A stretch of 64,000 nt of DNA from Arthonia radiata (GCA_002989075.1 PSQN01000014.1:1284593-1348592), one strand, 5' to 3'; shown: positions 33,827 through 44,796, numbered from the stretch's first letter. Program-made: numbers and translations. The notes: generated from the sequence alone by a model not told the origin.

Positions 33827-35571
33827 TGTTGTGTTGAATTCGCAGAATGTGATGGCGTAATGACGTGCGACAATAGCTTGGTATGCGTTAAGGTTCGGAA
33901 ACGATGACTGATTGCTTTCTTAAACGGATTGAAAACGTGTTGTTAACTTACAAGTTCTAAAACGTGTTGATGTGTTATAGCTTTTGCGTACGTAAGCTGC
34001 AGCAACAAAGAATATGACATATAAGTGGAGCGCCTGTAGATCAATCGATAATGGATCGGTGCCTCACTTGAAGTGATTGATGCGACAAGCCATTGCTCTC
34101 CTGCGTCATGAAAACATGCGGCGCATGGATGCACGTATTGCGTTGCCCTGACGTCATCGTATAGTATATATTCATAATTCGCAATGCTGGATTCAAATGG
34201 CCCGGGAAAAAATGATAGAAAGCCTTGCGATACTCTCTGCTGGAAAGAGCCTGAGCAGCTTCGTTTCTGTATGGTTGAAGGTCTCGCACTGAGACTCGAT
34301 CAGAAGCTCGTGTACCGCGCAGAGCATTTGAGCTGGACGTTGCTGTGGTGGTTGTGGATTTTGGACACAAAGCTTGCGCATCATGAAATACGCTTTGAAG
34401 AAGTTGGCGAAGTAGTTTTTTTGTCTCTTGCGTGAAGGATACCGACTCGACCCAGCGAGCGACACACATGCTCGAGTGTAATGAGGTCTCGAGCCATTTG
34501 TTTTGGCCGGTCTCGAGGGTATAATATCGAGACGATTGGTGGTAAGCCTATCGATGCAGAACCTGAGTCGGCGAGGCCGACAGGACTGTCGGTTCCCTCG
34601 CACTCCTCGCAAGTATCATCGGATCATTATGCAAGCAGGAAGTCTGCTGCGGGCCATAGCGGTCCACATCACAGACAATGCAGCCTCCATTGATGAGGAC
34701 TCCATTGATTGAGAGCTCGCTGCGTTGCACGAAATGCCTCGGCTTAGCAACACTCACGGCTCAGGGTTGATCGTAGCTTCCATTCGCGCCCATGTGGCAG
34801 TCCTATCACGCGGCATGACCGCATTATGGGTGGGCTCAACGTGCGTGGAAAGGGGCACGCATTGAGTAAATGCCATGTTGATGTTTGGTGATGCAGCATA
34901 CTCAGCTCCGTACAGGCAGTAAGCTGCAGAATTTAGGCTTGCCGCAGCGAATAAAGACGCTCACAATTCCGCGAAGACCTCCGCATGCATGATAAACCAC
35001 CGTCACCATACAGGGGCCGATGGGCGTATCTGATACCTCGAAGAGACGGATGGAAGCTTGAGTGTCTGCGGATGGAAAGAAGGAAACAGCTCTAGTACCA
35101 GAACGGCAAGGTGACCCCGCTAGCGCTTGACGCACGTGATTTAGTGCCCTGAAGTCGCATGGCGCTGCTGTCTCTTTCGCAACTCCTTCGTCCCATTTGT
35201 CAAGTCTACTTTGCTAAGCGAGTTTTCTGGCGTTGCCTTTTCTTGCCGCTTCGACTTTGCGGTGGCTGTGAAATCGTAGTGAGCGGCTCAAGCCGGTATT
35301 TGTGCCCAATGCATAGGTGAGCTCGACAAGGACGGCATGGTGTCTGATCGAAGCGTCTCTGCCTCTGCTCTCACGAAGCTGTACGCCACAACCTAGCACA
35401 GTTCGAGCTATGGTTGTGAGCAACCACACCAGTAACATGGAATCAAGTCGCTACGATTAGCTTTCTCTTTGCCTCGCCGTCTGGCAGCCTTGCTGTTCAC
35501 AGCCTCATCATGCGAGCGACTTATTAAAAGGCGACGATGCTCTCGGACGTGTGCAGCGCTCTCATGCAACC
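33827..35571. other. intergenic, no supported gene
   Basis: Several short open frames on both strands overlap one another and lack splice partners or family features. Nothing here matches family H or MC. The part next to 35572 presumably holds the promoter of the HeLo-Rho gene. Confidence 0.45.
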
Positions 35572-37249
35572 ATGGATCCACTTTCTATCGTGTCTATCGT
35601 ATCAGTCGTTGGCAGTTTGGTCGCAACAGCTTCCAAAGCAGTTCTCGGCTGCTGGTCCCTGAAGCAGGACTTCGATGACGTGCCCACTGCAATTGCGTTA
35701 CTCCAAGACGAGTGCCGAGTCATTGGATCGGTGTTGTCTTATATTCGCGATGTACTGATGACACACACAGACTCGCTGTCGCGGCGCCTGTCTACACCTC
35801 GAAACCCTTTCTCGGATCTCGTCCATGTCGCATTGACAGGCTCTACAGGTATCTTCGGGCTGCTCGAGGGGGAGGTTCGCACAATCTACGCATCCAGATC
35901 GCCCTTGGAAGACTATGGGTTTGGTCAGAGGACTCGGGTCACTTGGAATGAGCGTAGCCTCTCAAACCTAGTTGAGCGCATGCAGAATGTGAAAGGCACG
36001 CTGAACTTGTTGCTATCGGCTATCCAAACGTAAGTCATTCCTTAGTCACTCGTCGTACGCACGGATATGGGTTGATCACGACTGACGATGCCCCAGTGAG
36101 TCACAACAGGAAATGCTGCGCCTGCTGATGATGCAAGCGCCTGTTGTAGAGTCTGTCCGTCAGACCATCAGCGAGACGTCGCCGGCTCCAAGCGAACATG
36201 AGACCACCAGCATCTTTACAGGTACCGCTGGCGAAGATTGCGAGTTCTCGTTCGACGACGTCATTGTTGATTCAAAGGTGTATCGCGAAGCACTGAAGTC
36301 CATCCAGCGGCGAAACAAAGACCGTATCCAAGACATGTTCGCATGCGCCAGGCAACAATCAGACCCGCCCAGGAACATATCGTTTGCAGACAATCTGAAC
36401 GACGCCAATGGTGTCGGCACGACGATCCAACGCTACGCTTCTGGCGGCGGCAACTCCTCAGATCACTCTGAACACACCGAAACAGACGGTTTGAAGCGAA
36501 GCAAACCTCTGTCGACACTTCCAGCACGATGGCAAGATGGATTTGCAAAGCTGACCAAATCTAACAAGAGGCAGAAACACAACAGCAGCGACTCAGGCAT
36601 ACCCAAACCTGCCAGACGACTTTCACGACCTCGTTCGGAGGACTTGAGCGCAGCCACAAGTTCGCAAAAGGTTAAAGAAGGGCTCGAAGCTACTGTGCTC
36701 CGCAGCGTCGAACAGGCGCCGTTGAGTATCGTTCTCATCGGCCCAGCAGAGTGCGGCAAGTACTTCCTTCACTACCGTCTGGACGTCAAGGTCGATGACG
36801 GACCTGCCGAGCGGTCCTACATGTACTCCCACGATGCCGCTTCAAAGCTGCCGGTAAATTGCCGGTACGGCCAGTATCCGGTGAGCGTTCGCGTGGTGCC
36901 TGAGGCTGCTTTTAACAACGAGACATTCTTGAAGCAATCCCTCACCGGCGCAGATGTCCTCCTCCTCTGCTTCAAAAGCAAGAGCCGCGAGTCTTTTGAA
37001 AGTCTCTGCCGCCTGATTGCCGGTGCTGGCACTCTATGTACTGACCACTACATGTTGTTAACGGGCATTTTTCGTGGCATAGACGTCGAGCCTTGCGACC
37101 TTTCATGGCAAGCGATCGCTGATAAGGCTCCCTATACGAAATACTACAGGTGCGACGCAACCAAGATGGACAACGTCAAAGGCCTTTTCTACAGGGCAGG
37201 AAAGCTGGCTCTGGAGTCACGGTTCGAACGGGTTACGAATGCAACTTGA
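35572..37249 (+). CDS. fungal HeLo-like N-terminal domain fused to a degenerate Rho-like GTPase, 536 aa
   Basis: Exons 35572-36029 and 36097-37249 (67-nt intron, CTGAC branch). It starts MDPLSIVSIVSVVGSLVATA, the hydrophobic opening typical of fungal STAND/NLR N-terminal HeLo-like domains, then a helical region to about 152 (LVERMQNVKGTLNLLLSAIQ). A disordered Ser/Lys linker follows. From about 358 on is a small-GTPase-like fold: LSIVLIGPAECGKYFLHYRL where Rho has GDGAVGKT, then DVLLLCFKSKSRESFESL (compare Rho DVLLICFS), and a Rho-like end DATKMDNVKGLFYRAGKLAL. The G2/G3 segments are unrecognisable, the TKLD-equivalent reads LLTGIFRGID, and no CaaX tail is present, so GTP hydrolysis is doubtful. 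Likely a membrane-linked signalling or cell-death factor (inference). Confidence 0.85.
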
Positions 37250-38386
37250 GATAATATCAAGGCTTCGCTCAATCTGATCAACACTTTTAAGCCTTGTAAA
37301 CAATGACCTTTCATCCCCGAGGCGTCTGATGAGTTGTCACCTTCGGACCGTCATCCTCTGCATTTGGTAGATTATGAACGTCCATGCTTTGATCGTCTTC
37401 TCATCAGAGCTTTCCCGCAGCTGACCTGATTCCCCGGAGGACGCTGTCAAACGGCATGTCAGAAGGCTCACTCGCCAATGGAGCGAAGTCACGTTGGCCA
37501 TATTGCCTGGGAAAACCAGTAGTCAGCTACTGCGTCGCGCTTCAAGTTGAAACCCGTCATCTATGGAATCATCCATTGCAGTGACACCTCGTTGATCAGC
37601 TCAATGGCAAACAATTCATATTGTGGCATCGTCCTCACAGGCTCGTGGTGCCTAGTACGAATTGTGAGTTGCGGGCTGTATGATAAATTGTCTCGCCATG
37701 GCGGCAGACTACCGTGAGTCACAATATCAATCAGACTGAAAGGGACATGGCGGAGCGGGATCTGCGACAGCTGCTGTGATGCGAAGGTCAAGGCTGACTT
37801 CGAAAGCTACGTGAGATGCCCCTTAGAGTGTAGCTCTTTTGAAGACGATGGAACGATGGAACGTGAAGGCAACTGTAGGGCTTCGCAATTTCAAGGCCCG
37901 AACATACGCGCTGTCCCGAGTTTTTCGGTCAATACAGACTATGTCTAGGTCTTGCTCTCACATCTGAGATCGCGAAGGCACAGCACTGACTACTGTTCCC
38001 GGACATATGTTTAAGGCCGGCCATCCGCGCAATGGAGTCACAGACGCATATGGGCGGGTCGTTGCGCAAATGAAGACCTCAAAGTATGGCCGACGATGGT
38101 CGCGAATGAACGCTTGTTGCAAGCGCCGATGCAAGGCTACAAGCGGATGACGGGTAGTCATGGTAAGGAGTCTTTGTTGTATCGAAACGCGAACCGGCCT
38201 CTTCTTACCGCTTTGGCATCGTGGGCATAATATAAATGTTCCTTAAGCGCTGGCTCTCCTTGACCTACATCAACCTCCGACAGCACTCAACAGCTTGCAC
38301 TCCCAGACCCACCACGTTCTCCAGTCAGCCCACTATATTGAGTAATCTGAACCTCCACCAAAACCAAACACAAACCAATCCTCGAC
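37250..38386. other. intergenic, no supported gene
   Basis: No coding evidence. A short ATAATATAAAT stretch near 38227 lies about 155 bp upstream of the MC1 start and could be its TATA element. Confidence 0.4.
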
Positions 38387-38712
38387 ATGTGCGAGACGTG
38401 GGTGCTGAGGTGCCAAAATGAAGAATGCCCTAATTACGAAATTAACCTCGTAAGCGGCTTCTCGCAGTCTTGACTCCTTTCTTACAAACGAACATACTCA
38501 TATTCTGTGGGTAGGATTTCCGCGTCGCAGAATGCCCAAAGGCACCACCTCGGTGCGGAAAGCTCGAAGAGGGTGACACCAGGAGAAGAGAGTGTGAGGA
38601 ATGCAAGAGGAAGAGAGAGATAGAGGAGGATGATCAGATCCAGAAAGCGAAGCGCGACAAGCAGGTGCTGAGGGACCTCGACAATATTCGCTACAAAAAG
38701 AATATCTACTAA
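38387..38712 (+). CDS. family MC member MC1, small Cys-rich protein, two exons, 86 aa
   Basis: Exon 1 38387-38449 (21 codons, MCETWVLRCQNEECPNYEINL split at the end), intron 38450-38514 with GTAAGC donor and GGGTAG acceptor, exon 2 38515-38712. Exon 2 reads DFRVAECPKAPPRCGK, then RRRECEECKRKREIEED and a charged helical tail ending NIY. Family hallmarks: Met-Cys start, second Cys about seven residues later, C-x(2-4)-C near the intron, an EC just after it, and a late C-x2-C before a charged helix. No signal peptide. The Cys pairs suggest metal binding (inference). Longest tail of the family. Confidence 0.75.
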
Positions 38713-40481
38713 GATGGCATTGGTGTAGGCCGAATATCTATTATCGGAGGCATCGGGCCAACATATGCTTACGCTGCGTAGACTGATGCCTTCAGTGGGG
38801 TGTGAGAGCCGGGATGGGACGAGGCTAGCATCAAATAGCGCAGCGACAACGTGGTTAATGTTTAATACCTAATACCCTAAAGAAACAGAAGAGCCCTGGT
38901 GCGAAATCAAACCTTATTGCTGCTGAGTTGGTTTTTGAATACAACTCATAGTCTTGATTGCACTTTGTAGATGAAGATGCTCACATCTGTATTTTTGTAC
39001 GCTGGACATACACAGTGTAGCGTGCCTGGATCTTTTACTGTTGCAGAAGAGCAATTCGAAGTACGTCACCACTGAAACATCCCTTGATAGCGAGTTCGTC
39101 TCTCTCGCCCCGCGGCTGCTCGAAGTAAAAGAATCAGACTGGGTTCTCCACGTCTTGCGAGTCGGAGAACGATGAAGACGTATGTTCTCCAGATAGAGCG
39201 CCTGTTCCTGCGCTGAACCGAGAGAGGCTTTAGCTGAAGCGCTGTTGGTCACATACTCTTGTGTCTGTTATAAATCGTTCTGTGAGAGAGTGAACTTGTC
39301 AGGCATTGCTGGGCGATTGCCCGCGAGCCAATTGGCAGAGCGATGCGAACGAGTATTTTATTCGTGTCTACGAAATGATTGCCATACCAACTCTTCGCTG
39401 CTTGTGCGGCTATCTCGAGGGAAAGACTGTCTTCGCACAGATACTCAGCATCTTGGACTCTCAAGTAGGTCGTAAGACTACGAGGCTAAAGTTTCGGATT
39501 GTAAGTGGGAGGGACATCACGGGTCGGCAAATTACCCTAGTATGCGCAATATATACAAGGGGCAATAATTTGATGCCAAATGTCAGCAGAAAGTACACCT
39601 TATCTCACAGAGAAATCGGTTCCGCTTGCACAACGTACACAGGTCATAAGATATTGCTAAAACTCTCCCATGGATTGACAAGAGCGATGGGAACAGGGGG
39701 TAGTGCGCTAGCGCTGATGCAGATAGCGCGCTTGGCATGCCACGATATTAGTTGCTGCTACCGGGCATCCTATTCTTCCGAGTTTCTTTCTGAATCCTCA
39801 CCTTTTCTTTCACGACTCTACAGAAGCAGAATCACATGTATTGCCTGAGGGTCCATTTGAGCACTCACGAAAATGTTCACTTTGGAGAAACCTGTTCACA
39901 ATGTGCGTGGGTTTCCCTGTCTTCGCGATGGGACGGAGTCCCCTTGAAGAAGTTTGAGAGCGCAGTAGTATGAGGAGCTATTTGCGAGAGCATCTGCGAC
40001 ACGTTTCCCATTCGTTCCGCTGTGATAGGGCGAAGGGCATCCTTGTGAGATACAACGCAAAGGGCTCTGAGCGCCTTGATGGATATTTGGCTCGCGACAG
40101 AGACGAAGGCCGTCGCAAGTATTTCGCGGCTCCCTGACCTTCCTGAAGCCCTTGCAAAGCTGCCATGTCGTCAGCCCCCAGTCGAGCCGTTCAAACGCAC
40201 GTACTATCGCTAATACTGCCTATAATTCTACGACTGCATCTGTCGAACACCCTTGAAAGTACGCTAAAGCCCGCTATGTAGTTGCGCTGCATGCACAGCT
40301 GTCTCCTATGTCGGAGCGAAATGTCTCCGTGCGGAAGCAGGTGTCTTGCTCGCAGCATTAAGCACAGCTGTTCACTGATACCCGGTGTGGCCACTTATGC
40401 AAGTTATTTATAACTCAAAATTCTACATCAGCCTGCAAATTCAGTTTTGTTCCATTCACTGTCCATTACTATCTTTGCGCG
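38713..40481. other. intergenic; possible exon or relic at 39970-40137
   Basis: Mostly without coding evidence. One 55-codon frame at 39970-40137 looks protein-like by composition (FRCDRAKGILVRYNAKGSER, then a charged end) but has no identified partner exon or relative. Confidence 0.35.
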
Positions 40482-40814
40482 ATGTCCAATCTCGTCCGTG
40501 CGACTGTGTATCAGATCGAGAAAAGACTGCCTGGTCACCAATGCGGCGGCCACACTTTCGCGGGCAAGCGATTCGTTTGCATCGACAAGACAGCAGAGCC
40601 TGAGGTTTGGGTAGAGCGGAAGCTGTACGACGAGAAGAGGAGGAACCCTCTCGTCACTAACGAAGTGGACAAACAAACGCACCACGATACGCATGTGTTG
40701 AGCCTCATTCAACTGGCCCCGCGTTGTCGCGAGGTCTACCGTGATGACCTTCCAGAGATGCAAGCCCGATTGGGCGGACATGGCATAGAGTTTACACACT
40801 TGGCCATCGAGTAA
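40482..40814 (+). CDS. orphan ORF, 110 aa
   Basis: ATG-started frame with protein-like composition: VYQIEKRLPGHQCGGHTFAG, then WVERKLYDEKRRNP, THVLSLIQLAPRCREVY, ending FTHLAIE. Three Cys, no signal peptide, no recognised domain. It sits among MC genes but does not show their Met-Cys start or Cys spacing. Confidence 0.45.
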   Translation: MSNLVRATVYQIEKRLPGHQCGGHTFAGKRFVCIDKTAEPEVWVERKLYDEKRRNPLVTNEVDKQTHHDTHVLSLIQLAPRCREVYRDDLPEMQARLGGHGIEFTHLAIE

Positions 40815-40968
40815 ATCGGCGCCTGACCCTATTGTTGCACCATACACAAATCCGATACTTGCTGGACGCGCTCAAAGGCGGGGGCATGTGAATTTTTAGA
40901 AATGAGACGACCCTCTTGCATCCTTTCTGCACGCGCTGGCGCTGACGCATTCACATCAAAGGGCACTC

Positions 40969-41268
40969 TTGTCCGAATCCAATGAGGACGGCCGTCATGT
41001 TCCTTACGCAGTTGTCGGCGTAGGGAAGATGAAGGAAACTAAGTTCTCAACGGACGAGCATTCGTTCTTTCATTGGCGGCGTCGCTACGTACACGGAGAT
41101 TGTAACGAGGTCAACTATGAGACGAATGGTCTTGCTGGCATGCTAGATGCATCGAATCTCTTTGTCGCATATGAGAAGGGTGATCAACCATTCGTTGATA
41201 AGGTAGTACGGCAGCAGGTTCATGATTACCCATCGAATCGGCCACCCGAAAAGGGGAAGGGGAAATGA
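40969..41268 (+). other. orphan open frame without ATG, possible exon or gene fragment
   Basis: A 100-codon stretch with coding-like composition (PYAVVGVGKMKETKFSTDEH, then RRRYVHGDCNEVNYETNG and a Lys/Pro-rich end). The frame stays open upstream to about 40907 but contains no ATG, so it is either a downstream exon whose start I could not place or a fragment. The preceding 150 bp contain a different short frame starting MRRPSCILSARAG. Confidence 0.35.
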
Positions 41269-41481
41269 GAAAGAGTCTCTACAGAAGCCACACAAAAACA
41301 CTGTAGTTCTAATGAGTCCGCCTTCCACTGTGCATACAGTGTTTCATTTCTCCCTTTTACAAGATGCAAGTGTCACACATCCCAGCTGCAAATCCTTCGC
41401 ATCACTTGCAACGTTGCTCAGACTACACCAACAACTATACCACTAAAGAGCCCGCACCCTAATCCCCATCTCACTTCAAGC

Positions 41482-41717
41482 CAGTGTTCCGATCAAATCA
41501 GATCGATCAAATCCTGGCCTCTCCCTTGATCGATTTGGAGTGCTCCGAACCCTGCCCTTGATTTGACTTGCCTACTTAATTAGGGAAATACGAGTCAAAT
41601 CGCCAAGCATTGACTTGGAGGCTTCAAATCAAGGCCAGTCTGGAGGGCGATTTGATCGATTTGATTTGACCCTTGACTTGATTTGACTTGACTGGCCTTG
41701 ATTTGATCGGAAAACTG
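41482..41717. mobile_element. hAT-type MITE, 236 bp, with 8-bp target-site duplication
   Basis: Terminal inverted repeats of 19 bp with one mismatch: left CAGTGTTCCGATCAAATCA (41482-41500), right end TGATTTGATCGGAAAACTG (41699-41717). Both sides carry the same 8-bp direct repeat CTTCAAGC (41474-41481 and 41718-41725). An 8-bp duplication with CAG-starting TIRs is diagnostic of the hAT superfamily. The interior has no coding capacity and is filled with subterminal repeats of TTGATTTGA, ATTTGACTTG and their complements, as expected for hAT transposase binding sites. It is non-autonomous and sits 62 bp upstream of the MC2 start. Confidence 0.92.
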
Positions 41718-41779
41718 CTTCAAGCGACCCATCTCTACCCAAATCCAAATCTGCCCCTCGAATTTTCTTCACAAGAATC

Positions 41780-42070
41780 ATGTGCCATCGCAACTACACC
41801 CTCTGCCGCTGCGGCGACACAGTCAGCACCTACATCTCCGAATGCCACCGCGAGCTGCGTCGTCAACGCGAGTGGGCCCAAGGTATCGCGCCGCGGGACG
41901 AGTGCGTCATCCGTCCGGGCAGCGAGACCACGACCCGGCGGCTCTGTCGTGGTTGTCTGGATCGGCTCAAAGCCGAGCGTGAGCGTAGAGAGCGCGAGGA
42001 GCGCAGGGCGCGGAAGGACTATGAGCGGGGCATGCGCCGTGGCGAGCAAGAGCGGTACTACGGATACTGA
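41780..42070 (+). CDS. family MC member MC2, intronless, 96 aa
   Basis: Starts MCHRNYTLCRCGDTVSTYISEC, split in other members by an intron exactly between CRCGDTVS and TYISEC. It then has CVIRPGS, RRLCRGCLDRLKAE and a long Arg/Glu helix (ERREREERRARKDYERG). All family Cys positions are kept. No signal peptide. As the only intronless copy it either lost the intron (for instance via a cDNA) or kept the ancestral form. The MITE just upstream probably lies in its promoter. Confidence 0.82.
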   Translation: MCHRNYTLCRCGDTVSTYISECHRELRRQREWAQGIAPRDECVIRPGSETTTRRLCRGCLDRLKAERERREREERRARKDYERGMRRGEQERYYGY

Positions 42071-42430
42071 TGGAGGAGTCTGCGTCGGCTCAAGTAGGCC
42101 TGCGAGGAGACTGTGAGAGTGAAGGGCTCTGGCCCGCAGAGGTAGCTTAGATACGAGTGTAATTGTTGTGGGCGATTGTGCGGGGAGTTTTGGTGGGGTT
42201 AGGAACCCATGGTGACGAGTCCAGGCATTGAGTTTTTTAGGATAGTCCAGGGCTTGTCGAAGTCCCGCGGTCATAGATTGGTCAACGCCACAAACGCCTT
42301 TTGCAAACGTCCGTCAATCAAACGGCTTCCAGTTGTCCAATAATTCCGAACATCGACTTCCTGTCCTGGTTCATTCTGTACTTACTTCGAAAGTTCCTAA
42401 ACTCAACGCAAAGCCTCCATCAAAGCAAAC

Positions 42431-42757
42431 ATGTGCATCAGACGTATCGAGTCATGCCCCAGCTGCAAAATCGAAATGGTATGTATACCACAATCATTCG
42501 CCTCGTGATGATAGTATCTAAAATCCGCTCAGCTTACCTACATCGTCGAATGCAGCACGATAGCCTGGCGTCGTGCGCGTAAAGCCCGCGGACTTCCCGT
42601 TCCCGGTCCACTGATCGCTGCGGATTGTGTCAAGGGGAATGAGGTACGCAATGCGTCGGAGTTGTGCCATCATTGTCTGGAAGCCGAAAAAGTCTTGGAA
42701 GAGCGGTACGAACGCGAGCAAGAGGAGAAGTGCCGTCTCCGTGAGGAGGGTGGCTAA
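42431..42757 (+). CDS. family MC member MC3, two exons, 90 aa
   Basis: Exon 1 42431-42478 (MCIRRIESCPSCKIEM), intron 42479-42532 (54 nt, GTATGT donor), exon 2 42533-42757. Exon 2 starts LTYIVECSTIAWRRARKARG, the same YI-x-EC step as MC2, then PLIAADCVKGNE, SELCHHCLEAEKVLEERY and an acidic/basic helix. Phase is 0 at the junction, and an alternative acceptor at the downstream GCAG leads to an early stop, which supports this model. Confidence 0.8.
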
Positions 42758-43482
42758 TTGCTTGACCGTTTGTGGAAGTCTTGATCATGGATGGGAGCAC
42801 TGAGATGATTAACGGTATGCGGTTTGTATCGCAGGCGTTGGCTTCGACAGTGTTCAGGTTATTCCGGCCTGCCAATTTTGATTTGAGATACGTTAATTGA
42901 GCATCCATAATCTCGATTGATTATGAACAGCTTCTTGTAGTTGAAAGTTCGCATTGGCATGGTCAAACGGTGAAATTCCAGTCGCGTCTGTCCACTTACA
43001 AAGTCGGTTTCGCTTTCAGAATATAATGTTCCTCAAACAATCCTAAATCCGCGCGAAGACCTAAGCCAAGCATGTCGCATCTCGCTGCGATGTCTCAATA
43101 CGACACCATGTGAGAGCGAAGTAAGCCTTGTCTCCTTTGAACGTCGACAGAAAATTATCAGCATCTGTAATCAGTGCCACATTCGCAGCTCGTTGCTCGA
43201 CGATACCATATGTTCATAGCGACGTGAATATTAGAGGAGTGAACGAAACTTGGCGTGTGGCGCATGTTGCCCACTTCCAGACGCACTGTACCTTCACCTT
43301 TACCTTCACTCTATCCTTTTTCTGTGACCCCGAGTCCCATTTGCGAACATTCCTTTGCAACACCACATCTGCAAGTTCGAGCCAACGCGCAACAACAACA
43401 CCTGCATTTCCCAAAATAGCCTTCAGCAACCTTGTCACAAAACCGCTTACACAGCCCTTATCACACAAAGCGCACCACCATC

Positions 43483-43871
43483 ATGTGCCGGGTCGAGAAC
43501 TACTGGTGCCCCGGCGAGGGTGGTCGTTGCGGCCGTTGTATGGTAAGCCACTCCTTCCTTGCCACTTATCTTAATCAGGTTAAGTCCGCCAGCTTTTATC
43601 TAATCCTTAGCTTAGTAGATTAGCTCATTTTAAGGTCTTTCTAATTTAATGCTATTTAGCTTAAATTAACGTACTTTAATAAGCTTAGCTAATTATTAAG
43701 TTAATTTACAAAATTTGGATTAGCTTGAAGGGAACCCTGTTTCCACGAGGCCAGATCTGCCCCTACACGGTCTTCAGAACTTACACCTATAACGTCAAGT
43801 GTAGTCGCTGCCTCTACTACGAACAGCGTGACCGTGAGGCGTATCATCGCAGCGGTCGATGGATGCGCTAA
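43483..43871 (+). CDS. family MC member MC4, two exons, 58 aa, enlarged AT-rich intron
   Basis: Exon 1 43483-43542 (MCRVENYWCPGEGGRCGRCM), donor GTAAGC. Proposed exon 2 43755-43871 after GGCCAG: ICPYTVFRTYTYNVKCSRC, then LYYEQRDREAYHR and WMR stop. The late C-x2-C followed by a charged helix is kept, but this copy is shorter. The 212-nt intron is three to four times longer than in relatives and carries the TA-rich insert described separately. The acceptor choice is driven by phase and could be wrong. Confidence 0.65.
43580..43732. repeat. TA-rich insert within the MC4 intron
   Basis: The base composition changes abruptly to TA/TTAA-rich sequence (many TTAG, TTAA and CTAA words), unlike the flanks but like the 62.2-64.0 kb region. 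It looks like a RIP-mutated or decayed repeat fragment. Ends are approximate; no clear TIR or target duplication was found. Confidence 0.5.
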
Positions 43872-44496
43872 AGTCTTGCTGAGGGGAGCTCGTGATCGGA
43901 AACGTTGGACTGTAGACCCTGGGTCACTGAAAATGCTGTGGTTGGGGAAAGCTTGGCCATATACATGAAGGTGGTTGGAGTGGTGTACTGAGACTCAAGG
44001 TCTGGCATACGTCACTGCAGATGACGTCGAATTTGAGCTGGCCGGATTATTGTCCACGGGAAGTGGGTGGGTAGCGAAAGCAATGACAGGCTTACTTCGA
44101 ACGAATGCTGGATGACTGCACCGGTTTTGGTCGGCTTGTAGAGCTGTACTGTACATCTTCAGTTGATCAAGCATGCTAGAGCTTACCTCAATGTCAAAGT
44201 ATCGCAATGACGCTTTCAGAAAGCCACTAAACGACACTTCTCACGCGGCCAACAAATGCCAATCTTCTGCATACCGACCAAGTCGTTTGAGAGCGGCCGT
44301 TCGTTGATTTACATAAAGAATTCCACTTTCGCTTCTTGTTTTTCGGGATTCACTACTGCACTGCTTCTCTGTGTCAAACATCAATCAACCTTAGGAAGAA
44401 TTTCGAGCCCGCATCAGAAACACCAGGCATTTCATCAGTAACAGCCGCGCCCACTTTAGCAGCAACCCTGCACGTAGCACCAGAAATACCACCAAC

Positions 44497-44796
44497 ATGT
44501 GCGATAAAATCAATTACTGCTGCCCCGGAGGATGCGGGCGAATCATGGGCTTTGCTGCCTCGAAAGACCCGCTCTGCTGCGGCACAAGCTGACGGAGTAC
44601 ATAGGATTGGTTTACTAATCGCTGCAGAACTGCCGACGACAGACGTGCAGCTCTACCGCGAGACTCGCCCCGTTCAAACTGGCTGTGTTCAAACCCAGTG
44701 ACAAGAAACGGGATATCGCGCACCTTGTGTCCTGGTTGCGAACAAGAAGAACAGTGCAGACGTGGGCTCGGTCGCAATATCTCATGGATGCATTAG
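44497..44796 (+). CDS. family MC member MC5, two exons, splice donor apparently mutated
   Basis: Exon 1 44497-44547 reads MCDKINYCCPGGCGRIM, closely matching MC6 and MC8. Where all relatives have GT the sequence is ATG|GGCTTT, so the donor is GG. Exon 2 44605-44796 after ACATAG continues in phase: DWFTNRCRTADDRRAA, then LCPGCEQEEQCRRGLGRN and a TAG stop; it would give 80 aa. Without splicing, the first frame ends after 31 codons. It is either a freshly inactivated copy, a non-canonical intron, or a base error at the donor. Confidence 0.6.

Noticed and set aside
39306-39848. 180-codon plus-strand frame
   Set aside because: No ATG start, Cys/Ser/Thr/Arg-rich random-like composition, no splice-compatible partner and no relation to family MC or H.
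41482-41717. Tandem-repeat array or CRISPR-like array of TTGATTTGA words
   Set aside because: Repeat spacing is irregular and the words occur in both orientations. TIRs and a target duplication show it is a MITE.
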